A stretch of 64,000 nucleotides of DNA, from the NCBI RefSeq assembly GCF_003544835.1, contig NZ_CP032099.1, positions 682,001-746,000 on the forward strand, written 5' to 3'. Positions 28,303 to 37,514 of this stretch are shown one piece after another. The DNA is from Aliarcobacter skirrowii CCUG 10374 (GTDB lineage Bacteria; Campylobacterota; Campylobacteria; Campylobacterales; Arcobacteraceae). The notes beneath the pieces were generated by a model. The model was not told where the DNA came from and ran no database searches. It was given only the letters and a program-made list of their open reading frames with translations. Position numbers and translations under genes: made by a program. How positions within the stretch are numbered: the first letter of the stretch is position 1; each line of letters opens with the position of its first letter.

Positions 28303-31300
28303 ATGATTTCTACAGATAATGCTACATATACATATAGAGGATTTAGGCTACAGGCTTTATATGCTTTATATAAAATATTTACATCTTCTCATTCATATAC
28401 TTTCCAGCCTGAAGGAGCTGAAGATCTTGCTATATTTGATAATAATAAAAAACTTATTGAAGCCATACAAGTAAAAAGTGGTAATAACTCTCTTTCATTA
28501 AGTGATTTTAAAAACTCTTTCTTTGAACGACTTGTTCACCTTCAATCAACTAACCCAGATATCTGTATTTATATTGTTAAATTTGGACCTATTGGAATAG
28601 AACTAAAAAATGCTTGTAATAAAGATGGGGTCGAACGACAAAATGTCATTAATAAGCTATTGAGTAAAGAGAATTTCAAATGTAATAAAAATCAACTAGA
28701 AAATCTTTTTAATTCAATGAAAACGATGGTAGTAATAGAAAAAGAGATATATCAAAATATAGATGATGTTTTAAAGGACTCATTACTCGGAATAAATAAA
28801 GACCATGCATTTGACTTACTAACTAAATGGATATATGACTTCTCTGAAGAACAAGGGATGATAAACCAAAGTATATTGAAAGATAAAATCATAAATATTA
28901 GTAAGTTTTTAAAAGGAAGAGAGTCTTATCACAAAAAATGGTTTTCAGTAATACAACCTATAGAATTTTTAGAAATTAATGAAAAACAAAAAGAGTCACT
29001 AGCCATCTCATATTATCAAGGTGAATCAGCAAAAATATCACATATCCATTTAAATCTTGATGTCAAACGTTTAAGTAAACTCACTTGGATGCAAAAGCTA
29101 CATTCTGAACAAAATATACTTTTTATTCATGGTGCTTCAGGACAGGGAAAAAGTACATTAGCCTACAGATATATACATGAGTTTTATCCTGAATCATGGT
29201 GTTTTGAAATAAAATTAACAGAGAATAGAACTGATGCACTTGAGAGTGCTTTAGCTATTTCAGAACATGCAAATGCTTTAGATACTTCAATTCTTGTATA
29301 TATGGATGTTTCTCCACACGATAGTGGTTGGGAAGAGCTTGTACAATCTTTGTCAAACTATTCAAATATTAAAGTTTTAATTACAATTAGAGAAGAAGAC
29401 TGGAAAAAATCTTATATAACTGGGGTAGACTTTTCATTTAATGATATTGACTTAAAATTTGATGAAGAAGAAGCTACAGAAATTTTCAAAATTTTATTTC
29501 ATAAACAATCAATAAAGCATTATCTTAATTTTACAGATGCATGGAATGCATTTGGAAGCAAAGGTTCTCTACTTGAATTTGTTTATCTTATTACTCAAGG
29601 TGGAAGACTTAAAGAGCGTTTACAATCTCAAATTGATAGATTAATAGATGAAAATAATAATCATATAATCTCTATATTGCGATGCATAGCAGTTGCCACT
29701 GCATCTGGTGCTAGAATAAATGTGAAAAAGACAATTCAGCACTTTCAAATTGTTCCAGAAATACTATTTAAAAGACTTGAATCTGAATATTTTCTTAGAA
29801 TTGATGATTCAAAACAATGGATAGAAGCTTATCATCCTCTACGTTCAGTAATATTAGAAGAGATATTAATTGATGAAGGATATGCCCCTTGGATAGAGCA
29901 GTTTCAAATAATATGGCCGTTGATACATGATGAAGATGTTGGCATAATTTTGCTTCATGCATTTATAAATCATTTTGACAAAAGAGAAGAAATTTTTTCT
30001 ACTGTTTTATTATCTAATCCAAATAATTGGATTTCCATTGAAAAAATTATTCAGGCTTTAATTTGGCTTTCAGTCAAAGAATTCGTTGAAGAACATTTAG
30101 ACTATATTAAAGAAATTTTTAATACAGCAGAAGGACATTTTATTCTTACTTTAGGAGCTGATATAGCCAATGTTATCAATGATTCATGGAAGGATTTAAT
30201 TAGTTTACCAATACCAGAAGAAAGACGCTTAAAATGGATTGAAATACGCAATCATCTTGAAATAGCTAATTTCAAACTTAACTATTTAACACAATATTTG
30301 CAAGACCTTCCACAAGAACTTTTTACACCAAAAAAAGATGAAGAATGGTATGCTCTATCTAAAACGATGTTATGGCTTTGTAAATGTAGTATTATAAATG
30401 ATGTATCTTTTATAGACAAAAATACACTTGAACAAGCAGAAATAAAATCTATAAAAATAGCTAGTCATTTTGCTACATCCTTATATCTTGCATATCCAAA
30501 ATCATTTTTAAAATGGCAAAGTTTAAATAGAAAAATAATTTTAGAACGTTTATGTAAAAAAGAGAATGTAATTGGTATTGAAGAGACGGAAGAAAATATT
30601 AAAGCTCATTTTTTAACTTTTGATTTAACCATAGACCAAGACAATAAACATTCTGATGATGAAGAAAATATTGTTCATGCTAAAACAATGGCAGTTATTG
30701 ACATCTTACATAAATTATTTCCAGAAAAAAAAGTTATATCATCTCAAGGATATGGACATCTACTTTCTGAAATGATTAATCATGATGAAAGTGTAAAAAG
30801 TATTCCTGTTGAAAATCTTCATACTAAAGAATTTGTAGAAGTAAATGCAATGTTTCGCAGAATAACTAATAATTTTTTTAGACCAGAAACTTGGAATGAT
30901 TACGTTGAAGATGTAATGATGTTACGTCAGAAAATTTTAGAATATTTAAAAATAACCATAAGTCTACTAGAACAATATTTTCATAATAAACAAGCAATCG
31001 ATCCACTACGTAAATCAGGAGCCATAGAGAAATGGAACGAATTAGATTCTACTTTAAAACAGCAAATACTTTTACCAATCACAGCAGTGGATAAATGGGG
31101 ATTTTTTGATGAAGATTCAATCTTCATCAAAGGATCTATTGAAATCAATAATATTAATCTTTCAATCAAAAGATATGCTTCAATTCAAAAAGTACTTAGA
31201 GACTATAAAACAAATTTAGGAAATTTCTTTTTACAAGCTGCTTCAGTATTTGATATTAATGCTTTCACGGGAAAACTATCATCAGAAGAACGTAATAATT

Positions 31301-32400
31301 TAATTCAAAAATTTGAAATGCAAAATTTTCCAGTTAATCATTTACATCTATCATGGATTAACTTACTAGAAAGTATTAACAATATTCCAGTTTTACAAAA
31401 AGAATTCGATAACATTTTTTCTGAACTAACTGAATATAAACTCAATAAAGATTTAAAGAATCAAGAGAAGTTAACAATTGAACGACTCGGACAATTATGG
31501 TATTTTTTTGCTCACAACCCTAACATCAAAACAAAGAGAGCTCAAAAAGAGTTAACAAAACGATTTGAAGACCGAAAAAAGAACTTATTAAATGAAGTAC
31601 TTCTATTGTTAAATACAAATGAGACAAGAACAAAATTTTCTTTTTTAGAAAAAGATCCTGATAAACAAAACAACCATATCCTATATATTAAAGTTGAAAA
31701 TGATTCTGCTTTACAAGCTTGGTACATTTGTTTTGAATCTATAATGAAGACTAGTAAATATATACATAATTTAACTCCATTTGCCAAAACTGTTTTGGAA
31801 TGGTACTGGAAAAGAATTTTATTTATACCAATTGCAAATACTTATACTGTTAATAATTTTATCATTCCAATGCCAACAAATCACTTCTTGCTATCTAGTA
31901 ATGAAGAAGAAATTAATCCTCTTCAACATATACCAAAAAAACTATCTAAAAGTGAATGTGAGTTATTGAAACTATCTCAGTTCTCTTCATCTACAGCAAC
32001 CATGATAAATGAAATTTTTGATTTGACTTCAAAATTATTTAGATATGTTTCTCATATCAAAGACTTAAAGAATCTTCCAGATAATTTAAACTATGGGAAA
32101 AAAGTGTTAACTAGTTATGTAAAAAATATCAATATAGTTATTAATGATTCGATTAACGTTGTAATCGAGAAATTAACTGTTTTACAAGAATATATTAAAG
32201 AAAAATCAGAAAATGAGAATGATATTTATCTTGATGTAGTTTCTGAATTAAGTAATTTTTGGACTCACCTCTATCCTGATTCTATATTCGAAGATAAAGA
32301 TGAATTAAATATGAAGGAACTACAAATTTGGAGTGATGAGTTACAGCAAGCGATAGGTAGTTTGATGTCTCTTTATCCATTAGTTATGGATTTAGACTAA
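28303..32400 (+). CDS. STAND-type NTPase with N-terminal nuclease domain, candidate antiphage protein
   Basis: A 1365-residue protein. Residues 10-60 (YRGFRLQALYALYKIF ... FQPEGAEDLAIF ... IQVKSG) form a PD-(D/E)XK core with D41 and Q56-V-K58, in the style of the Cap4/dsDNA-nuclease domain. A P-loop follows at residues 277-284 (GASGQGKST), a Walker B-like ILVYMDVSP about 50 residues later, and a VLITIREEDW sensor-like strand. The remaining 900 residues look like helical repeats. Nuclease plus STAND NTPase plus sensor is the plan of AVAST (Avs) immune proteins; the exact type is not assigned. AAGGAG precedes ATG. It lies reversed within the cassette block. Confidence 0.7.
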   Translation: MISTDNATYTYRGFRLQALYALYKIFTSSHSYTFQPEGAEDLAIFDNNKKLIEAIQVKSGNNSLSLSDFKNSFFERLVHLQSTNPDICIYIVKFGPIGIELKNACNKDGVERQNVINKLLSKENFKCNKNQLENLFNSMKTMVVIEKEIYQNIDDVLKDSLLGINKDHAFDLLTKWIYDFSEEQGMINQSILKDKIINISKFLKGRESYHKKWFSVIQPIEFLEINEKQKESLAISYYQGESAKISHIHLNLDVKRLSKLTWMQKLHSEQNILFIHGASGQGKSTLAYRYIHEFYPESWCFEIKLTENRTDALESALAISEHANALDTSILVYMDVSPHDSGWEELVQSLSNYSNIKVLITIREEDWKKSYITGVDFSFNDIDLKFDEEEATEIFKILFHKQSIKHYLNFTDAWNAFGSKGSLLEFVYLITQGGRLKERLQSQIDRLIDENNNHIISILRCIAVATASGARINVKKTIQHFQIVPEILFKRLESEYFLRIDDSKQWIEAYHPLRSVILEEILIDEGYAPWIEQFQIIWPLIHDEDVGIILLHAFINHFDKREEIFSTVLLSNPNNWISIEKIIQALIWLSVKEFVEEHLDYIKEIFNTAEGHFILTLGADIANVINDSWKDLISLPIPEERRLKWIEIRNHLEIANFKLNYLTQYLQDLPQELFTPKKDEEWYALSKTMLWLCKCSIINDVSFIDKNTLEQAEIKSIKIASHFATSLYLAYPKSFLKWQSLNRKIILERLCKKENVIGIEETEENIKAHFLTFDLTIDQDNKHSDDEENIVHAKTMAVIDILHKLFPEKKVISSQGYGHLLSEMINHDESVKSIPVENLHTKEFVEVNAMFRRITNNFFRPETWNDYVEDVMMLRQKILEYLKITISLLEQYFHNKQAIDPLRKSGAIEKWNELDSTLKQQILLPITAVDKWGFFDEDSIFIKGSIEINNINLSIKRYASIQKVLRDYKTNLGNFFLQAASVFDINAFTGKLSSEERNNLIQKFEMQNFPVNHLHLSWINLLESINNIPVLQKEFDNIFSELTEYKLNKDLKNQEKLTIERLGQLWYFFAHNPNIKTKRAQKELTKRFEDRKKNLLNEVLLLLNTNETRTKFSFLEKDPDKQNNHILYIKVENDSALQAWYICFESIMKTSKYIHNLTPFAKTVLEWYWKRILFIPIANTYTVNNFIIPMPTNHFLLSSNEEEINPLQHIPKKLSKSECELLKLSQFSSSTATMINEIFDLTSKLFRYVSHIKDLKNLPDNLNYGKKVLTSYVKNINIVINDSINVVIEKLTVLQEYIKEKSENENDIYLDVVSELSNFWTHLYPDSIFEDKDELNMKELQIWSDELQQAIGSLMSLYPLVMDLD

Positions 32401-32474
32401 TAAATATTTTCATACAAAGAAGCTTATAAAAAATGGTGAAATGTATGACTTTCAGAAGTAATATTAAGTTATAT

Positions 32475-32570
32475 CTTAAACTGTACCTTTTGGAGTATGT
32501 TCAAAAATTCAGCTCTTTTTGGGACAAGCTTTCCCTTCATAAAAACTGTTCCAAAAATAAGAGGTTTAGT
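32475..32570 (-). repeat. X-type attC-like repeat, copy d
   Basis: Minus strand: ACTAAAC core, CTCTTA spacer, TTTTGGAAC arm, variable middle, CTCCAAAAG arm, then GTTTAAG core. The end cores are partly complementary to one another and differ from those of copies e and f in a compensating way. It abuts attC-like site 1. Confidence 0.5.
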
Positions 32571-32571
32571 A

Positions 32572-32640
32572 AATTAACGTTTAAAATGAGCCGATGAATT
32601 GCCCGCAGGGTAATTTATTGGCTCCTCTGATTTGTTATAT
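32572..32640 (-). repeat. attC-like recombination site 1
   Basis: Minus strand: ATATAAC core, CAAATCAGAG, then an imperfect hairpin with arms GAGCC(A)AT(A)AATT(A)CCC and its complement around a 3-base loop (32588-32624), then ATTTTAAAC and GTTA. This is the layout of integron attC sites and is 90 percent like site 2. It follows the stop of the 341-residue gene by four bases. Confidence 0.65.
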
Positions 32641-32643
32641 GGG

Positions 32644-33669
32644 TTAGGCATGCTCATCCATTTTAAAGTTGTATTTCTTTTCTACAAATAAAATAAATTC
32701 CTCTATTCCTTTTTCAATTGTTTCTAACATATGAACGTACCCTTCTTTTGTTAAAGAACGATCAATAGCAAAATGGTGAATGATGCCATGTCTATATTCA
32801 ATGATTTCAGAAATACGATTTTCCAAAAAAGTTACAGATCTTCCTATTTTTTTCTTTTTGTAGAGGATGTTTCTAACATCGATACCTAGCCACTCTTTAT
32901 AGGCCTTGTTTAGCTGATTAAGATTTTGAAATGTATAATTTCGAGCAATAATATTTTCAATAGTTGCATCTTTTTTCTCTACTTCTAATAATGTTTCAAA
33001 GTCTAGTTTTTGCCTATGTTCTCCACGTTTTTTAAGTGCTACTGGATCATATTTTATTAGCACCTGAAATGCTTGTGAGAAAAAAAACTCAAACATTGAA
33101 ACAGCAAAAGGTACAAGCCCATTGTAGATAACTCTACTAGGATCAAGAGTTTGGGTATATTCTATAAAGTCATCAATTTTCCCATCTGCAGGCTTTAGTT
33201 GTTGTATGGATGGTTCAGGTAATGCAAATTTGACAGCCGAAATTTCTTGCCTTACATGGCTATATATTGCTGTAATTCCTCTACTTATTGGTGTGCTTTT
33301 ATCATCCCATAACTGAGCATATCGATTAGCTCCATAATCACCTTGCAACGTACCACCGAAAAGCTTTCTTGCTCCTCTTAGGACATTATTAAACATCTTA
33401 ACATCGTGCCAACTTGCACTGTAAAGATTACGAACGTGAAGAGCCCACTCATTACCGGTGATACTCAATTCATCATCTGACACAGGAAATATATCTGCAG
33501 AAACACCATCTATAGATTTAAAATCTTCATAGTCAAACCATGAATAATTAATGGTTCCTTTGGGCCAATCCCAAAAGTGTCCACACTTTTCAAAACCTAA
33601 ATCTTCAAGATATTTTTTAAGTTCATCTCTTGTAGCTTTTTTGGGGTATAAAGTTACATCCCTTCCCAT
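32644..33669 (-). CDS. HEPN-like cassette protein
   Basis: A 341-residue soluble protein. The N-terminus (MGRDVTLYPKKATRDELKKY) and a FEKCGHFWDWPKGTINYSWF segment look like a distinct domain; the C-terminal 150 residues are helical and carry R293-x4-H298 in YRHGIIHHF, the RxxxxH signature of HEPN ribonucleases. No partner nucleotidyltransferase is adjacent. It is the second gene of a two-gene cassette (21-bp gap after the 320-residue gene) bounded by attC-like sites 1 and 2. Ribonuclease activity is inference. Confidence 0.55.
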   Translation of the reverse strand: MGRDVTLYPKKATRDELKKYLEDLGFEKCGHFWDWPKGTINYSWFDYEDFKSIDGVSADIFPVSDDELSITGNEWALHVRNLYSASWHDVKMFNNVLRGARKLFGGTLQGDYGANRYAQLWDDKSTPISRGITAIYSHVRQEISAVKFALPEPSIQQLKPADGKIDDFIEYTQTLDPSRVIYNGLVPFAVSMFEFFFSQAFQVLIKYDPVALKKRGEHRQKLDFETLLEVEKKDATIENIIARNYTFQNLNQLNKAYKEWLGIDVRNILYKKKKIGRSVTFLENRISEIIEYRHGIIHHFAIDRSLTKEGYVHMLETIEKGIEEFILFVEKKYNFKMDEHA

Positions 33670-33690
33670 TTATATTAATCCTTAGTGTAT

Positions 33691-34653
33691 TTATTTCTCT
33701 CCACTGTTGTTAGATATTAGTTCAACACTATCACCTTGAATCATTATTGTATCAGCATTCTCACACATAAGATTATATTCAGAGAACATATCTCCTGTAA
33801 TTGTTGTATCACTTGTAACTAATGTTAACAGATTACCAAGCTTATAACTATAGCCAGTGAAATTATCATTATATAATCCATCATTTGTTTTAGGGTAGTC
33901 TTTATATTTTATTTTGTTATAATCACTATTTAATATTGAAATAAATGCTTTTTCTGCATCTGATATTAGTCTAGTATAATTTAAACTATTATCAATAGTA
34001 TTATTAACTATTTGTATTCTAAAAGGTTCTATTTTAAAAAATAATAACATTATCTCGTCTGTTAATCTAGTATTTTTATCAAAAGTATTTTCGTTAGATA
34101 ATATTCTAAGTCTTTTATCATGTGGTTTTACGACCAGTCTTGAAAAGCTATCCTGTGATTTGGAAATTCCTATATAGTGAAGATAATATCTATTTAATTT
34201 TATAAAATTTGTAAAGTTCACAAATAAACTATCAAATCCATAAGATTTCAATGCTAAAACCATTTTTGGTGTCATTGTCTCAATAATTCTAATTTCCTCA
34301 TTCGTCTCTATTTCAAGTTCCGAAAAGATGATTGTGGACTTATTGAAAGCAAAAGATATTTTACTTTTTTCAAGATTGACATCATATAAATTTGCAAACT
34401 CACGTAAATTTATTTCGAAACTACTTTCAATGTTGTCAACTACAATTTTTAATTTTAAAGTAAATGATTTAGAGATACTATCAAATAATTCATCTTCATT
34501 GTAAATAAAAAAACTTTCATAGCATTGTACAATCATATAAAGATTACTACTACTTAATGCTTCTTTCCAAGATTTGTCATCTTTGAGTCTTTCAGCATCA
34601 TAATTTGTTATTGGAGGAGCTATTAGTCTCAATATATTTATTTGTGTTTTCAA
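33691..34653 (-). CDS. cassette-borne hypothetical protein
   Basis: A 320-residue soluble protein, no family recognised. Around residue 150 the sequence NRYYLHYIGISKSQDSFSRL resembles the start of a GIY-YIG-type nuclease (YIG box then an arginine), and KPHDKRLRILSNEN follows; this is only a suggestion. Start is 15 bp after the end of attC-like site 2, as expected for the first gene of a cassette. Confidence 0.5.
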   Translation of the reverse strand: MKTQINILRLIAPPITNYDAERLKDDKSWKEALSSSNLYMIVQCYESFFIYNEDELFDSISKSFTLKLKIVVDNIESSFEINLREFANLYDVNLEKSKISFAFNKSTIIFSELEIETNEEIRIIETMTPKMVLALKSYGFDSLFVNFTNFIKLNRYYLHYIGISKSQDSFSRLVVKPHDKRLRILSNENTFDKNTRLTDEIMLLFFKIEPFRIQIVNNTIDNSLNYTRLISDAEKAFISILNSDYNKIKYKDYPKTNDGLYNDNFTGYSYKLGNLLTLVTSDTTITGDMFSEYNLMCENADTIMIQGDSVELISNNSGEK

Positions 34654-34668
34654 TTTCAGTTCCTATAT

Positions 34669-34737
34669 ATCTAACGTTTAAAATGAGCCGATGAATTGCC
34701 CGTAGGGTAATTTATTGGCTCCACTGTTTTGTTATGT
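34669..34737 (-). repeat. attC-like recombination site 2
   Basis: Minus strand: ACATAAC core, CAAAACAGTG, hairpin arms GAGCC...CCC / GGG...GGCTC, ATTTTAAAC, and GTTAGAT, which fits GTTRRRY exactly. The stop codon of the 215-residue gene lies inside the first core. Best consensus match of the four sites. Confidence 0.7.
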
Positions 34738-35379
34738 ATTTTCAGCATTGAGAAACGCTTTTATATTATCAATAAATGGACGCAATCTTCTGTATGCAAG
34801 TTTTGATTGTTCAATTTCATACTCAATGTTTTTTTTGGCTGCAGCTTCAATATGTATACTATTTCTTAGTGTGTAAAAACTTTTTATTTCATCTGCATAA
34901 ATTTCATTAACAAAGCCTATATCTACAGAAGCATCAACTTTATCATGGAAAGGGATTGAAGTCCAAGGAGTTTTTGTTTCTTTTTTTAGACATGTAAAGA
35001 TTTTGTTACCTTCATATGTAATCTTAGTTAATCCTGAAAGAGCTGCAATTTCTCTAAGACTTATATGTGTTGATATTTTCTTTACATTCTCATCTTCTTT
35101 AAAATTATTTAATAGTAAATAGTTGATTACAGCTTCATAGATTGAAGCATATTGAATAATTTGAAACTTCAAATGTGCATGTAGTTCAAAGTCTTCTAAA
35201 AATAATGCTTCCATTAATTTATAAATGTATCTGGCTGTATAAAATTCTCTTGCAAGAGATTCTTGTAAAGCTTGATCTTTAATAAAGTCAAACTCATGAA
35301 TATACCAATCATGTTCTTGTGGCAAATCTCTTTTACAATAGTTTAAGACTTCATCTATAGTTTTAGTTTCTAATGGCAT
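34732..35379 (-). CDS. HEPN-like cassette protein
   Basis: A 215-residue, almost wholly helical protein. FYTLRNSIHIEA gives R172-N173-x2-H176, an RN..H signature like that of HEPN-domain proteins (MAE_28990-like). Ribonuclease or antitoxin-paired function is inference. Follows the beta-flower gene by 21 bp, and ends in attC-like site 2. Confidence 0.5.
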   Translation of the reverse strand: MPLETKTIDEVLNYCKRDLPQEHDWYIHEFDFIKDQALQESLAREFYTARYIYKLMEALFLEDFELHAHLKFQIIQYASIYEAVINYLLLNNFKEDENVKKISTHISLREIAALSGLTKITYEGNKIFTCLKKETKTPWTSIPFHDKVDASVDIGFVNEIYADEIKSFYTLRNSIHIEAAAKKNIEYEIEQSKLAYRRLRPFIDNIKAFLNAENT

Positions 35380-35400
35380 TTATGTCTCTTCAATGTTTTG

Positions 35401-35757
35401 TTAAGTATTGAAATAATTAGCCAAATCATTTGATGACCAACCACTTCTTCCTGGCTTTCCAGGTGTACCCGACAAACCAGGTCTCCCTGGACGACCAGAA
35501 AACCCTGGCATACCTGGAGTACCACTCATTCCAGGACGACTCGGTAAATACCCTGTTGAGTTTCGCAAAAAGCCCAAAGCTTTGTTTTGATTATCATAGA
35601 GAACTCCATCTTCAAACCAACCGATATGTCGTCCTTGAAGTGAATACATATTGTCGTTATATATCCAAGCTATTACTTGACCATTACGATTTCTAAAACA
35701 ATCATTGTCATGAATTAATGTTGATTGTCCATTGCGGTTAAATACCCAATCTGCCAT
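35401..35757 (-). CDS. beta-flower protein with collagen-like tail
   Basis: A 118-residue protein. Residues 1-70 contain four short repeats of the pattern W/F-x-x-x-G/N-x (VFNRNGQ, CFRNRNGQVIAWI, MYSLQGRHIGWF, LYDNQNKALGFL), typical of the '4-fold beta flower' domain. Residues 73-108 are a G-x-P-rich collagen-like stretch (RPGMSGTPGMPGFSGRPG and on). Such proteins have no firm function. The ribosome site is GGAG. The gene is upstream of the HEPN-like gene in the same cassette. Confidence 0.65.
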   Translation of the reverse strand: MADWVFNRNGQSTLIHDNDCFRNRNGQVIAWIYNDNMYSLQGRHIGWFEDGVLYDNQNKALGFLRNSTGYLPSRPGMSGTPGMPGFSGRPGRPGLSGTPGKPGRSGWSSNDLANYFNT

Positions 35758-36108
35758 TTATTCTCCTTTTATACATAACTATTTATTAAATATACATTAT
35801 ATATAAAATACCCTAAAAATGAACAAATAACATACATAAAAGTGTTGTATATCAAAATGCCTACAAACAACATAAATAAAGTATTTTTCTAAATATTACT
35901 ATAAAAAACATTGGAAACTGAGATACTTCTTAAATAAATTTTAAGTTTATGATATGCTTTTTATGTATGATTATTGTAGATATTTAGATGATAATAGTAC
36001 ATAATGTATATATCTTAAGGTGATATCGTAATAAAACTGCAAAATGTTAAATATATTATGAGGAGTAGAAACAGAAAATTGCTACAAAGATGAGTTATAA
36101 AACAAGTT

Positions 36109-36205
36109 CAACAACCTGTTCTTTTTGGAGTATGTTTCAAATTTTAACTCTTTTTGGAAGAAGCTTACCATTAGTAAAAACTGCTTAAGAAGTAAGAGGT
36201 TGTGG
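36109..36205 (-). repeat. X-type attC-like repeat, copy e
   Basis: Minus strand: CCACAAC core, CTCTTAC spacer, variable middle, CTCCAAAAAG arm, then GTTGTTG. Inner left arm has decayed (TTCTTAAGC for TTTTGGAAC). Abuts site 3. The 35758-36108 interval upstream of the beta-flower gene is AT-rich with no gene seen. Confidence 0.5.
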
Positions 36206-36271
36206 AACGTTTAAAATGAATAATCAGTAACCAGCATAAGTTTTTTGATTGGCTCCTCTAATTTGTTATGT
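36202..36271 (-). repeat. attC-like recombination site 3 (variant)
   Basis: Minus strand: ACATAAC core, CAAATTAGAGGAGCCAATCA and ATTTTAAAC are the same as in sites 1 and 2, but the centre differs and pairs poorly. The stop codon of the HNH remnant lies in the first core. Confidence 0.55.
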
Positions 36272-36450
36272 GTTTTCTCTTGCATCTTTAATATATCTCT
36301 TTACTTTTTCAATTGAAATAGTTTTTCGTCCCCTGTGAATCATTGCATGACAGTTAAGACACACTGGAATAAGATCTGTGATTAGGGTTCAGAATATTCT
36401 TTTTTTATTTCATTCAAGGGTACTAAGTGGTGCACAGGATATCACTTTGT
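36266..36450 (-). pseudogene. HNH endonuclease remnant with frameshift
   Basis: Two frames join to the C-terminal half of an HNH nuclease: VHHLVPLNEIKKEYSEP, then after a one-base shift LITDLIPVCLNCHAMIHRGR and KTISIEKVKRYIKDARENT. The HH, and CxxC/H residues are those of the HNH/zinc site. The N-terminus is missing. Stop lies in attC-like site 3, so this was a gene cassette. Confidence 0.7.
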
Positions 36451-36569
36451 TCCCTTTTGTAAAAAAGCCCTTTAAAATGGTACTTTTAGAGTGCGAAAAA
36501 TATCTATATACAATTTTTTATACACCCTAAGAGCCATATGTTTATATTTGATAATCATTTACCATTTTA

Positions 36570-36599
36570 ATATCATAGTCCTAATTAAATTTATGATAT
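36570..36599. terminator. hairpin downstream of HNH gene
   Basis: ATATCATA and TATGATAT pair around a 14-base loop shortly after the stop of the 282-residue gene. No long T-run, so weak. Confidence 0.35.
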
Positions 36600-36606
36600 A
36601 ACTTTT

Positions 36607-37455
36607 TTAATCAAAGCAAGTAAAATCGAAATTACTAAATACATAATCAAAGTTTACAGGCTTTTTAAAACTATATTCTTTCATATAAAACCAAAAATTA
36701 GACTCTGAATTAGGGAAAATTATAAAAAACATTTTTTCATCATCATCGTAAGTTATAAAATAATTCCGTATAAGTTCATCAAGTATAGAATTATAGTCAT
36801 TTTGCTCTATTCTTATGGTTCTAAATAACTCTTCATAGCAGAAATAAATTAGCATATCACCATGTCCCCATTCTAATTTACTTTTATCTGTAGAAGCTCT
36901 CTCAAAAGCTATTTTAAAAAGATTGACTGCATCAGGAGACATTTTTATAAATTTTTTTATTTCTCTATTAAAAATTGTTACATCAACTAATATTTCATTA
37001 TTGTTTCTGTAATCTTGACCATCAATAGTAGTATAAAGATTTGATAAAGAAGTTACATCTTTAGAAATTGTAGTTTTCGTAACATCTTCAAAAGAATTAT
37101 ACATATTTTTTATAGCACTATCCATCCATTTCCAAGATAATTGTTCGTGATCTTGTTTTATTTTTTTCATAACATTTACTGGATATTTATGAACATTGTT
37201 AGTTTCAATATGACAAGAATAACATAAAAGAAGTAGATTATCGTAATGCCTTCTTTGCTCATTTGTCATATGAGGATTAAATCTCTCTCCACCTTCTGAT
37301 GCTGCTTCAATGTGACATACTTGTCCTACAAAATTTCCATTCATATCAAACATCATATTGAAACAATTAGGAAATGCACATTGGTTACCTGAAAGGGTAT
37401 AGAGTTGTCTCAATGTATCATATGTTGGTGCTAATCTTTTAACTTCCTCTTTCAT
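36607..37455 (-). CDS. HNH endonuclease with unknown C-terminal domain
   Basis: A 282-residue protein. Residues 20-110 are an HNH domain with zinc cysteines: GNQCAFPNC, GQVCHIEAASEGGERFNP, and NLLLLCYSCHIE. The C-terminal 150 residues (from about EDVTKTTISK) are unassigned and may be a winged-helix-like domain. HNH proteins of this kind occur next to restriction systems and may be a separate defence nuclease. It starts 59 bp after the restriction gene. Confidence 0.8.
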   Translation of the reverse strand: MKEEVKRLAPTYDTLRQLYTLSGNQCAFPNCFNMMFDMNGNFVGQVCHIEAASEGGERFNPHMTNEQRRHYDNLLLLCYSCHIETNNVHKYPVNVMKKIKQDHEQLSWKWMDSAIKNMYNSFEDVTKTTISKDVTSLSNLYTTIDGQDYRNNNEILVDVTIFNREIKKFIKMSPDAVNLFKIAFERASTDKSKLEWGHGDMLIYFCYEELFRTIRIEQNDYNSILDELIRNYFITYDDDEKMFFIIFPNSESNFWFYMKEYSFKKPVNFDYVFSNFDFTCFD

Positions 37456-37514
37456 AGTGTATTTATTCCTCTCAAAATGAATTGAAAATATTATATTTTT
37501 ATATTTTTATATTT

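Noticed and set aside
35430-35696. Plus-strand ORF opposite the beta-flower gene
   Set aside because: Shadow of a gene with clear protein repeats; no start signal.
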